From Rhizobium sp. Pop5 (lineage in GTDB: Bacteria; Pseudomonadota; Alphaproteobacteria; Rhizobiales; Rhizobiaceae): a stretch of DNA of 64,000 nt. The stretch is from positions 2,294,001-2,358,000 of the forward strand of contig NZ_CP099399.1 in the NCBI RefSeq assembly GCF_024721175.1, given 5' to 3'. The translations under genes and the position numbers were made by a program. Below are positions 25,452 to 33,469 of the stretch, in pieces (the stretch's first letter is position 1; each line of letters starts with the position of its first letter). The notes beneath the pieces were generated by a model. That model was not told where the DNA came from and made no database searches. It saw only the letters and a program-made list of their open reading frames with translations.

Positions 25452-25589
25452 TCGATCATGGCTGACACCCCTTTCGTCATGCTCGGGCTTGTGCCCCAAG
25501 CATCTGCAACCGGTCGATAGGGCAGCCGATCCTCGGCATAAGCCGCCTTGTCCGTTCCCTTGCCGACCCGGGCCGCCGGCGGCGCGAAA

Positions 25590-26120
25590 TCAAGCCGGAA
25601 CGCAAGTCAGCCTGATCACATCCTCGCCCATCGGCTCGCTTGATGTCAGGCGCAGCCGCGTTCGCGGGCCGGCGAAGAATGGTTTGCCATGACCCACCAC
25701 CACCGGGTGCAGGTAGATCCGATACTCATCGATCAGGCCAAGATCAGTCAGGCCCTGCGCCAGCTGCGGGCCGGCAACTTCGATCTCGCCGCCGCGCTCG
25801 GCCTTCAACACGCGGATTGCGCCGCCAAGATCACCTTCAACGAGCGTGGCGTTGGGGCCGACCGATGTCAGCGTGCGCGAGACGACCCATTTCGGCTGCT
25901 TCCGCCACGCCGCCGCAAAGGCCCGTTCCTCCGCGCACCATTCGGGATGCTCCTCGTCCCAATAGCGCATGACCTCATACATCTTGCGGCCATAGACACT
26001 GCCCGCCTGCCGCTCGGTCTCCTCGATGAAGTGGCGGAAGAGCCCCGGCCCCGGCGCAAACGCCATATGATCGACATAACCGTCCAGGGACTGGTTCATT
26101 CCGAAGATAAGCTTGGCCAT
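25590..26120 (-). CDS. Dihydrofolate reductase-like (RibD C-terminal family) protein, copy 2
   Basis: A 176-residue paralogue of the 24074-24604 product, colinear over its whole length with scattered substitutions (for example MAKLIFGMNQSLDGYVDHMAF, EETERQAGSVYGRKMYEVMRYW). Similarity extends beyond the genes on both sides: a common GGCGCGAAATCAAGCCGGAACG at the stop end and the palindrome about 35 bases before the start. Both copies are intact and keep the same charged and aromatic positions, so both may be functional NADPH-dependent reductases. It is next to the restriction-modification island. Confidence 0.88.
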   Translation of the reverse strand: MAKLIFGMNQSLDGYVDHMAFAPGPGLFRHFIEETERQAGSVYGRKMYEVMRYWDEEHPEWCAEERAFAAAWRKQPKWVVSRTLTSVGPNATLVEGDLGGAIRVLKAERGGEIEVAGPQLAQGLTDLGLIDEYRIYLHPVVVGHGKPFFAGPRTRLRLTSSEPMGEDVIRLTCVPA

Positions 26121-26156
26121 GTCAGCTTCCTTCCTCGATGGAGTATGCGTGGGAGT

Positions 26157-26177
26157 CTGATTGCATTATGCAAGCAG
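26157..26177. promoter_or_regulatory. Palindromic operator, copy 2
   Basis: CTGATTGCAT-T-ATGCAAGCAG, the same 21-base dyad as at 24639-24659 with one mismatched pair, 36 bases before the second DHFR-like gene. Preservation after duplication argues that it is functional. Confidence 0.55.
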
Positions 26178-26209
26178 TCATGAGGGAGAACAACTGGTTT
26201 TATTGGGCG

Positions 26210-26279
26210 CCGGCTCGGGAGAGCACGCCCGCCAGAATATTCGCCGCCCGCCTGCCATAAGCCATCTTGGCCGCGGGGA
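26210..26279 (-). pseudogene. Relic of an MHYT-domain gene
   Basis: About 65 bases match, with few differences, the part of the GGDEF-EAL gene near 3415-3480 that encodes AAKMAYTGRVANILAGVLFGAG; here the minus strand reads AAKMAYGRRAANILAGVLSRAG. No other part of such a gene is present. The remaining sequence to 26542 has no recognisable gene. It marks the left edge of the restriction-modification island and suggests that a GGDEF-EAL-type gene was deleted or replaced here. Confidence 0.7.
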
Positions 26280-26542
26280 TGTGGTGAAGACTAATGCCGT
26301 GATGTCCAGCGAGGGACGGCTTTGGGGCCGAAGGCGGACAAGCAGCTCTGAGCTCAATACCTACGAAAGCCCACATTAGCTTGGTCGTTGGATGGGACAA
26401 CCCAATCTTCGTTAGAGGTAAGGACCTTACGGCGCTGCACATTAAGCGCCGCAAAGACAGCCTCGCATTTTTCGGGAGCTGGCGAGGAAAATACGCCTGG
26501 TTGCACTGACTCAGTACATATGTCATTGGACTGACGGAGCAA

Positions 26543-28690
26543 ATGGACGTCCGGGGAATGGCAGGAATTCAGGATTCTGCCGAGACGGAGATATTTACGG
26601 TGAGGGCCGAAAACCCTATAAACTGGCTGATTGAGCTTTCCTACGAGGACACCAAAAGCAGCATCGATGGGCTGGTTCTGGTGAAAGGTTTCCGCGCGCT
26701 CGATCTTCCGCCCGAACAATATGAGATGATGGAGAAGGCGGAGAGTTACGGGGCGCATTCGGTCTTTTTCGAGGCTAGTCGGAACAACCGGTCGCAGGTG
26801 GCTCAGGCTTTCATCTACGTCAGCGATCATCCCGGCGCGAGCGATAAATTCGCTCTCCTGCACAAGAGGCTGTGGAGTTGGGGCGGCGTTCCCCTGCTCT
26901 ATCGTAAGACACCCGGGAAAGTGGAGCTGTTCCGCTGCGCCAGCAAGGCAGACTTCGACCAGAACACAGAGATTCCCAAGTATCGCGCCTATGATACGCT
27001 AACCGTCGCCGCCAACATCGCGAACGCTGAAAGCGCCACGGCCGCATGGTGGGATTTCGGCCGCCTGCGCAATGGCACCTTATGGGACGACCCTACCGTC
27101 TGCGAGCACCTGCTGTCGGACACGGCGTCGGCGCATCGGCACCTCGTTGGCAATATCTTCGGTCTCTACAAGAAGATTAGAGCGGATGCGCTACTCAGCG
27201 AAAGCTTGCAGCGTCGGCTGCTGATCTTGTCGCTGCTGATCGCGTACCTCGACGAGCGCAACGCGCTCGAGACCGACTATTTCGCGCAGTTCCAGCCCGG
27301 AGCCACGACCTTCGCCCAAGTGATGCGTAGCGGTCCGGCCCTGGTCAAGCTGCTGGCCGCCCTCGAAAAGCGCTTCAACGGCCATGTGTTCGAACTCGAC
27401 GACGATCTCCGCGCGGAACTTGTCGAAAGCACGCAGCTTGGAGCCTTCGCCGACCTCATCGAAGGGCAACTGGATGCGCATGGCCAAGGAAGTTTCTGGC
27501 GGCTCTACTCATTCCGTGACCTGCCAGTAGAACTGATCAGCAACATTTATCAGTTGTTCGTCGAGGACAAGGATAGCTCGATCTACACGCCGCCGGCGCT
27601 TGTCCGCCTGATGCTTGACGAGGCCTTGAGCTGGGAGCGTTTAGATTCGCTGGTCGAACGCGACGAGATCATTCTCGATCCGGCGTGCGGTTCGGCAGTC
27701 TACCTAGTGGAGGCTTATAAGCGCCTCGTTCTTCACTGGCGGATGCGAAACGGATGGAAAAGGCCCAAGACCGCAGATTTGAAGGCGTTGCTCGCTCGCG
27801 TTCATGGCGTCGATCTGGAGCCCGGCGCGATCAAGCTCGCCGCTTTCAGTCTCTGCCTTGCGCTGTGCGAAGCGCTTGAACCCGAACATATCCGCAAAAG
27901 CGTCCAATTGTTCCCCGAGCTCGAGGGCAAGACTTTGCATCTCAGTTGCTTCTTCGAGGCAATCGAGCGGGGGGTGATTACGAGAAATGTTGGCGTGATA
28001 GTCGGTAATCCGCCATTCAAGTCCAAGCTTTCGACGCCGGCAGCTCTGCGCGCCGCCGCCGCGTTCAAAACAGAACTGGGTAGCAAGCTGCCTGATGACC
28101 AGCTTGCTTACCTATTCCTCGTTTATGCGAAGAGCCTCCTCGCGGAGCGCGGGGTCATCAGTATGATCCAACCGGCCGGGTTCCTCTACAACCTGAACCC
28201 CGAAGCGATACGCAGGCATCTTTTCGAGAAGTGGAATGTTCGCGAGATTCTCGATTTCGTGTCGGTTCGAGGATTGTTCTCCAAGGGCGACGCGGACACG
28301 AAAATCATCGTCGTCGTCGCCTCAGCGGGCGAACCCGACCCCACGCGGAAGGTCCTGCACGCCATATTCCGTCGCAGCGGCAAGGCGGATGCGGAGCAGA
28401 GTTTCGACATTGATTATTACGATATGCACTGGCTCTCCAGGACCCCGGATTTGGCCGATCATCGCACGTGGCGCTCTGGGCTTCTCGGGAGCCAGCGCGT
28501 CGCCGCCTTCGTCCAGCGGTTGACAAAGATGCGGACGCTGGGCGTGTTCGCAAATGAGAAAGGTTGGATATTCGGCCAAGGCTTCATTCGTGGCAACAAG
28601 GCTCATAGGCATTCGCTCGACCACATCTGGGGCAAGAAAATGGTGCCCCAGGCGCAATCGGCCCGTTCGGGATCGACAGAAGCAAAGTGA
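26543..28690 (+). CDS. N6-adenine DNA methyltransferase of a restriction-modification system, N-terminal part (frameshifted)
   Basis: A 715-residue class I DNA methylase related to the large Eco57I-like/Type IIG enzymes. After about 340 residues of helical N-terminal region come YTPPALVRLM (348-357), the AdoMet motif DPACGSA (379-385) and the catalytic NPPF motif (489-492), then a region ending near FGQGFIRGNKAHRH. The frame stops where a target-recognition region should begin. The following ORF (28687-29469) supplies just that region in the -1 frame. One extra C in the run CCCC near 28647-28650 would join them into about 970 residues, the usual length. It is followed by a nuclease gene. Confidence 0.85.
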   Translation: MDVRGMAGIQDSAETEIFTVRAENPINWLIELSYEDTKSSIDGLVLVKGFRALDLPPEQYEMMEKAESYGAHSVFFEASRNNRSQVAQAFIYVSDHPGASDKFALLHKRLWSWGGVPLLYRKTPGKVELFRCASKADFDQNTEIPKYRAYDTLTVAANIANAESATAAWWDFGRLRNGTLWDDPTVCEHLLSDTASAHRHLVGNIFGLYKKIRADALLSESLQRRLLILSLLIAYLDERNALETDYFAQFQPGATTFAQVMRSGPALVKLLAALEKRFNGHVFELDDDLRAELVESTQLGAFADLIEGQLDAHGQGSFWRLYSFRDLPVELISNIYQLFVEDKDSSIYTPPALVRLMLDEALSWERLDSLVERDEIILDPACGSAVYLVEAYKRLVLHWRMRNGWKRPKTADLKALLARVHGVDLEPGAIKLAAFSLCLALCEALEPEHIRKSVQLFPELEGKTLHLSCFFEAIERGVITRNVGVIVGNPPFKSKLSTPAALRAAAAFKTELGSKLPDDQLAYLFLVYAKSLLAERGVISMIQPAGFLYNLNPEAIRRHLFEKWNVREILDFVSVRGLFSKGDADTKIIVVVASAGEPDPTRKVLHAIFRRSGKADAEQSFDIDYYDMHWLSRTPDLADHRTWRSGLLGSQRVAAFVQRLTKMRTLGVFANEKGWIFGQGFIRGNKAHRHSLDHIWGKKMVPQAQSARSGSTEAK

Positions 28691-29469
28691 CGGACGCGCC
28701 GCAGGTTCCGATCTCGGACGTGAAGTCCGAGCAGGCATTTCAATCGCCGCTCCTCCTCATCCGGAAGCACCAGGATCTCGACCACGGGGTGTGGACCGAC
28801 GGTTATATGACCTTCGCGGATGAGATCGTTGGCTTCTCGGGGGCTGAAAGGAGCGCGAAGTCGCTGCACCAAGTCGCGGAGTTTCTGTCGGCCAATCGAG
28901 ATGCGCTATCGGCCTATGTCGCCGCAACCAGCTTCCGGCTGTATAATAAGAAGGCAACTGTGACGAGCACTGGCGACATTCTCGACCTTCCGTTTCCAGA
29001 GACGGGAGATCTCGCACTGAGCGCCAGCGAATCCATTCTCGTTCAGGATATCGTGAAGTTTCAGCGCGAACTCATCCGGATGGGCGATAAATCTTTCGCG
29101 CTGAAAAGCACCGGGCATAATGTGATGCCCCAATTCAACGAGACGCTCCTCGCTTCGATCAATCGCTTTTACGGCGACAACCCACTGATTGCTCATCCAT
29201 ACCACTCCTGGCCCGGGATCATCTGCCAGCCTTATTCGTTTGGCCCGACCGAAATCGACTGGGCGGAAAGTGATAAACTGCGCAGCCGGCTCGACGTACT
29301 CATCAGGGAGCAACGCAGCGAAACAATCTCGGTGACCCGGATTGCCCGAATCTACGACGATAATCTTCTTTTCCTGATCAAACCAGACAGGCTCCGCTTC
29401 TGGATGCGGTCAATCGCTTTGCGCGACGCCGACGAGGTGCTCGCTGATCTTCGTGCGCAAGGGTACTAG
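28687..29469 (+). CDS. Target-recognition/C-terminal part of the DNA methylase
   Basis: A 260-residue ORF starting at a GTG that overlaps the methylase stop. It reads like the C-terminal recognition region of Eco57I-like methylases: SPLLLIRKHQDLDHGVWTDGYMTFADEIVGFSGA, then FLSANRDALSAYVAATSFRLYNKKATVTSTGDILDLPFPE, a stretch that normally follows the catalytic domain in one chain. In its frame the upstream sequence also reads sensibly (GPFGIDRSKVTDAPQ), so it is the displaced end of the same protein rather than a separate specificity subunit. A separate translated subunit starting at GTG remains possible because the overlap would allow coupling. Confidence 0.75.
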   Translation: MTDAPQVPISDVKSEQAFQSPLLLIRKHQDLDHGVWTDGYMTFADEIVGFSGAERSAKSLHQVAEFLSANRDALSAYVAATSFRLYNKKATVTSTGDILDLPFPETGDLALSASESILVQDIVKFQRELIRMGDKSFALKSTGHNVMPQFNETLLASINRFYGDNPLIAHPYHSWPGIICQPYSFGPTEIDWAESDKLRSRLDVLIREQRSETISVTRIARIYDDNLLFLIKPDRLRFWMRSIALRDADEVLADLRAQGY

Positions 29470-29472
29470 CTT

Positions 29473-30189
29473 ATGCTGGCGGACCGGGGGGAGGAGGGGC
29501 CGGTAAGACAGGGACTGAGAGTAGGACTCCACCTGCCCTCGACCCAATTTCGAAAACTCGTGGCCTTTATCGCGGCCGCACTGCCATTCTGGCGAGACGA
29601 TGAACTCCGCAGGTCGGAGACAGCCGAGGATGCTCTCTCCGACCAGCTCTGCGACTTCCTCAACGACGCCGCGCGAAATTCACCAGGGTTCGACGCCTTC
29701 AAGTTCCAGCGCGAGACCCGCGACGACAGCAAGGGCGGGCGTAATCTAGACATCACTGCAAAGCCGAGCGGATGCTCGATTTGGATTGGCGACCGCCATT
29801 ATTCACCCTACGATATATTCCTGCCGATCGAGTGCAAGCGCCTCCCCACCCCTGCCGCCACAAAGCGCGATCCACGCGAGTATCTTTTCAGTGGCAGCAG
29901 TTCGACCGGGGGCGTCCAGCGTTTCAAGAGCGGCGCGCATGCCGCCAATCATGCATTTGCGGCGATGATCGGATATGTCCAGGATCAGGATATTCCACAT
30001 TGGCAACAGGAACTCGACAAGTGGGTTGATGAGTTGTCGACATCAGCCGAGCCGTTATGGAGCGCGAACGATCGCCTCGAACTTGAGCATCATGACAAGG
30101 GCGGACGCCACGCGATCCTCAATTCCAACCACGCCCGCGCCGACGGTCTCAACGATATCGCTATGAGTCATCTCTGGATCGAAATGTAA
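29473..30189 (+). CDS. Putative restriction endonuclease, PD-(D/E)XK type
   Basis: A 238-residue cytoplasmic protein. It starts 3 bases after the methylase C-terminal ORF. The nuclease core is visible as Glu52, Asp93 in GGRNLDI and the ECK of LPIECKRLP (Glu120, Lys122), spaced as in PD-(D/E)XK enzymes. Further on come YLFSGSSSTGGVQRFKSGAHAANHAFAAMIGYVQ and LNDIAMSHLWIEM. Located after a methylase, it is the likely cleaving partner. No named restriction enzyme is recognised, so specificity and subtype are unknown. It may need the frameshifted methylase for protection, which would make an intact methylase important in the living strain. Confidence 0.7.
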   Translation: MLADRGEEGPVRQGLRVGLHLPSTQFRKLVAFIAAALPFWRDDELRRSETAEDALSDQLCDFLNDAARNSPGFDAFKFQRETRDDSKGGRNLDITAKPSGCSIWIGDRHYSPYDIFLPIECKRLPTPAATKRDPREYLFSGSSSTGGVQRFKSGAHAANHAFAAMIGYVQDQDIPHWQQELDKWVDELSTSAEPLWSANDRLELEHHDKGGRHAILNSNHARADGLNDIAMSHLWIEM

Positions 30190-30354
30190 GTACGCCCGGG
30201 GCACAGGTTCAAGAGGGACGCGGCCGGGATTGACGCAATATGGACATTCCGCCGTCAGCCGGGAGTGCCCGGCTTTAAGTTAGCCCGTGCTTGCCTGGAA
30301 CGAGCGAAAAGCAGTGTCGGAGCGTATGCGTTGGGAAACGTATAAGACTGCCTC

Positions 30355-30377
30355 GGGGCCGTCGGTGGAACGGCCCC
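30355..30377. terminator. Hairpin between convergent genes
   Basis: GGGGCCGT and ACGGCCCC form an 8-base-pair GC-rich stem with a 7-base loop between the nuclease gene and the convergent secreted-protein gene. There is no clear T tract. It could serve as a terminator in either direction. Confidence 0.4.
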
Positions 30378-30448
30378 TTCCTAGATGGTAGCGCCGAAGG
30401 TCGACCTTCGTATTCAGCCTGGTGGGCCGACTGCAGGGACGACGGCCT

Positions 30449-30889
30449 TTACTTTACCGTGATGGCCATACCGCTGATATCGGCGTTGACCTGCAGGCCT
30501 ACCTGCTTGCCTGAGAGTTCGAGTTCGGCGCCCTTCTCATTGGTCATGACGATCATCTGGGCCCCTTTGCCGACCGCGCCACCACCACCCGCCGCACCGT
30601 AGACCCCGCTCACATCTCGAGCCCGGCGAATATGGCGAACGGTACCATGAAAATTGGTCTTGGAAGCCCCGAAGGCGAGGCCGCCCGAGATGCCGCCGAT
30701 AGAGATGGGATAATGGCGACCATGGAAGGTCAGCGTGCCCTCGCCTCCAGAACCACCCACAAAGAAGGCAGCCTTGTAGACCGAGAAGCTGATCGTACCG
30801 CTGTCGGCATACGCAGAGCCGGCAAAGCTCACTCCCGCTGCTGCGATAAGCGCAACCGCGACTGAACGAAATCTGGACGAAATCTTCAT
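30449..30889 (-). CDS. Secreted glycine-rich protein of unknown function
   Basis: A 146-residue protein with a signal peptide (MKISSRFRSVAVALIAAAGVSFAGSAYA) and a mature part rich in Gly and Ser: VGGSGGEGTLTFHGRHYPISIGGISGGLAFG, then GVYGAAGGGGAVGKGAQMIVMTNEKGAELELSGKQVGLQVNADISGMAI (in parts). The alternating pattern suggests a beta-sheet-rich, possibly lipid-associated fold. The start at 30889 follows TGAGGAG. I do not recognise a named family with certainty; homologues are probably periplasmic or outer-membrane associated. Confidence 0.75.
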   Translation of the reverse strand: MKISSRFRSVAVALIAAAGVSFAGSAYADSGTISFSVYKAAFFVGGSGGEGTLTFHGRHYPISIGGISGGLAFGASKTNFHGTVRHIRRARDVSGVYGAAGGGGAVGKGAQMIVMTNEKGAELELSGKQVGLQVNADISGMAITVK

Positions 30890-31101
30890 GATGCGAATCT
30901 CCTCAAAATCGAGGCTTACCCAGCCAGGAGGGCACGTCAGCGTCAAGTCACAGCTGAAACTGTCTTGCCCGTCATTGGTTCCCGGCAGGTGGCCAGAATC
31001 CGGCCGGGAGAAGGCCGCCACGTGCCTTTATCAATGGCACGTGAATTTGCGTCGGCCTTGTACTGATTCCCGACTGTGGGTGGAGGGGAATAAGCAGCGG
31101 C

Positions 31102-31288
31102 GTGCCGTGCGGCCCCCTCAACCGGCTGCCGCCACCTTCTCCCCGCTGGGGAGAAGGGGAATGCCGCGATGTTTCGTCCTTATCGCTCCTCAAGAAGCAT
31201 GAGGATTGGCGAGGCGCAAGGCTTGCTCCCTCTTCTCCCCAGCGGGGAGAAGGTGGCCCGAAGGGTCGGATGAGGGGGCCACACGGCA
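31102..31288. repeat. Palindromic intergenic repeat, family A, copy 1
   Basis: The 430 bases before the beta-galactosidase stop contain no gene but this element: GTGCCGTGCGGCCCCCTCA at the left end is matched in inverted orientation by the right end, and each arm carries CCTTCTCCCC-GGGGAGAAGG. Related elements lie at 42979-43158 and 56729-56942. It resembles the Rhizobium intergenic mosaic element type; that relation is an inference. Confidence 0.8.
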
Positions 31289-31320
31289 CAGCCTACATTA
31301 TCAACCCTTAGCGTGTCCCC

Positions 31321-33453
31321 TCACCCCTCCAACTCCACAATCGCACACCCATACCCCGCAAGCTCCAGCCTCCCCGCGACCGGCTTCCCATCATCCAGCA
31401 GATCCCGCCCGGCCGGCACGCCGCCGACGGTCGCAGCCTGATCCGTATAATTCTGCACAAACAGCAGCCGCCGCTCGTCGTTCATCCGCATCGTCACCTC
31501 CACGCCCGCCGGCAGCCCGCCCACCAGCGGCTCGATGCCCGCCGGCGCGAACAGCCGTTCCGTCAGCGCTTCCGTCAGCTCCGGCGTAAGATACGCCCCG
31601 AGATAGACCACCTGGCCCTTGCCGAGCTTGCGGGAGGTCGCCATCGGCTGGCCTTCGGCGTAGCGGTTGGACCAGGCGGCGATCACTTCGACGTCGGGCT
31701 CGACGGTGAGGTTTTCGTAGAAGTGGCCGGCGGTCAGTTCGCGGTTGCCGATCTTGAAGCGGCGCTGGCGGTGGTGGGATTCGGCCGGTTTGCTCGGCGG
31801 GATCACCAGTCCGCCGGAGCGTTCCATCACGTCGAAGAGGCCGTTGGCGCCGGGTGCGGCCAAGCGGCCGAAATCCTCGACGCGCACGCCGGTCAGCTTC
31901 GAGAGTGCCGTGCCCGGCGCGGTCTCGCGGATGACGTGGTTATCCTCGTTGCGGGTGCCGGTGCGCGCGCCGATGACGACGGTGCCGCCGGAGGCCGCAA
32001 AGGCTTCGAGTTTTGCGGTCCATTCGTCCTTCCACATCACCCAGTGGGGCACATAGAAGAGCTTCAGCCTGGAAAGATCGTCCTCGGGGTGGATGAAGCC
32101 GCAGGCAATGCCCTTGTCATAGCAGTGCTGGTGCACGAGGATCGCATCGTCCTGCGGGCTCGGCAGGCCGATCGGATAGGTCTTGTGGGCTTCCTGATTG
32201 TCGAAATCCGAGCCGGCGATGCCGACATCCATGCGCACATAGGTGCCGAGGATCTTCGGCTGAAGCGCCGTCATCTCGGTCGCAAAGCGCATCGCCTCCT
32301 CATAGCGGTGGCGGCCGATATCGTCATGGTCGATGATGCCCATCCAGTAGATCTCGGCGCCGAAATGGGCCGGCCGCCAGCGGAAGAACATCAGCCCGTC
32401 GGCGCCGTGCGCGACCGAGGAGAGCGCCATGCGGCGCAGTTCGCCCGGCTCCGGCGTCAGCGTGCAGAAGCCCGGCTGGCTGCCGAAGCCCGATTGCTGC
32501 TCGGGCACGATGTAATTGCCGGAGAAGCCGCGGCAGATATCGAGATGCAGCGCCTGCACCTTGGCGTGGTTGCCGAGCCGCTGGAACTCGTCATAGAGCA
32601 AGGGATAAATGTCGTAACCGACGAAATCGAGATCCTTGCTGAACTGGCCGCGGAAATCGATATCCCGGAGGCCCCCGAGATTGTGGAAGACGAACCAGGA
32701 GGATTTCACCTCCCTGAGAATCTCCACCTGGTCGTGCTGGAAGCGCGCGGTGGAGAAGGCGAGGAAGCGGTGGTAATCCTGCACATGGCCGGGGCTCGGA
32801 AAGGTCGGGCCGAACTCGATCGGCAACACCACCTGATCGAAGCTGTCATAGGCCGTCGCCCAGAAATCGCCGCCCCAGGCGCGGTTGAGCTCGGCAATCT
32901 CACGATATTTATCGGCAAGGAACAGCTGGAATTCGCTGAGCGTCGCCTTCGAGAAGCTCTCCGGCATGCTGGTGTTCAGCTCGTTGTCGGTCTGCCAGCC
33001 GACAACGAAAGGATTGTCGCGATAGTGCTCGGCCATCGCCTTGGTGATGCGCTTGCTGTGCTCGCGGAAGACCGGGCTTGCCGTATCGCAATGCTGGCGC
33101 GAGCCGTGGCTCATCGGCCGGCCCTTGCCGTCGACCCTTAAAATTTCAGGGTGGGCAGCAGTCAGCCAGCGCGGCGGGGTGGCCGTCGGCGTGCACATGA
33201 TCGTATCGATGCCGTGGCGGCCGAGCATTGATATGGCGCGGTCGAAGAGATCGAAATTGTAGGTGCCGAGCTTGGGTTCCAGAATGTGCCAGGCGAACTC
33301 GGCCATGCGCACCACGTTGAAGCCGGCTTTCGCCATGCGCTCGGCATCGCGCTCCCAATAGCTTTCATCGACATGCTCGGGATAATGCGGCGCACCGACC
33401 AGAAAGCGGTCTGTTTTGACGGGGTTCCATACGGAGAGGGTCTTGTCGGACAC
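31321..33453 (-). CDS. GH42 beta-galactosidase
   Basis: A 710-residue glycoside hydrolase of family 42, presumably cytoplasmic (no signal peptide). The acid/base Glu158 is in GWQTDNELN and the likely nucleophile Glu318 in VPEQQSGFGSQPG; FLVGAPHYPEH at the start and PTATPPRWL are family features. A trimerisation-like domain and a small beta domain follow. The start is a GTG at 33453 behind AGGAAGA. It is the last gene of the operon encoding a sugar ABC importer, 16 bases after the ATPase gene. The operon therefore probably imports and cleaves a beta-galactoside, possibly from plant cell-wall or galactooligosaccharide sources. Confidence 0.94.
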   Translation of the reverse strand: MSDKTLSVWNPVKTDRFLVGAPHYPEHVDESYWERDAERMAKAGFNVVRMAEFAWHILEPKLGTYNFDLFDRAISMLGRHGIDTIMCTPTATPPRWLTAAHPEILRVDGKGRPMSHGSRQHCDTASPVFREHSKRITKAMAEHYRDNPFVVGWQTDNELNTSMPESFSKATLSEFQLFLADKYREIAELNRAWGGDFWATAYDSFDQVVLPIEFGPTFPSPGHVQDYHRFLAFSTARFQHDQVEILREVKSSWFVFHNLGGLRDIDFRGQFSKDLDFVGYDIYPLLYDEFQRLGNHAKVQALHLDICRGFSGNYIVPEQQSGFGSQPGFCTLTPEPGELRRMALSSVAHGADGLMFFRWRPAHFGAEIYWMGIIDHDDIGRHRYEEAMRFATEMTALQPKILGTYVRMDVGIAGSDFDNQEAHKTYPIGLPSPQDDAILVHQHCYDKGIACGFIHPEDDLSRLKLFYVPHWVMWKDEWTAKLEAFAASGGTVVIGARTGTRNEDNHVIRETAPGTALSKLTGVRVEDFGRLAAPGANGLFDVMERSGGLVIPPSKPAESHHRQRRFKIGNRELTAGHFYENLTVEPDVEVIAAWSNRYAEGQPMATSRKLGKGQVVYLGAYLTPELTEALTERLFAPAGIEPLVGGLPAGVEVTMRMNDERRLLFVQNYTDQAATVGGVPAGRDLLDDGKPVAGRLELAGYGCAIVELEG

Positions 33454-33469
33454 GGGGTTCTTCCTGTGA

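Noticed and set aside
31723..33141. 472-residue plus-strand ORF opposite the GH42 gene
   Set aside because: Antisense shadow; the minus-strand product has full catalytic motifs.
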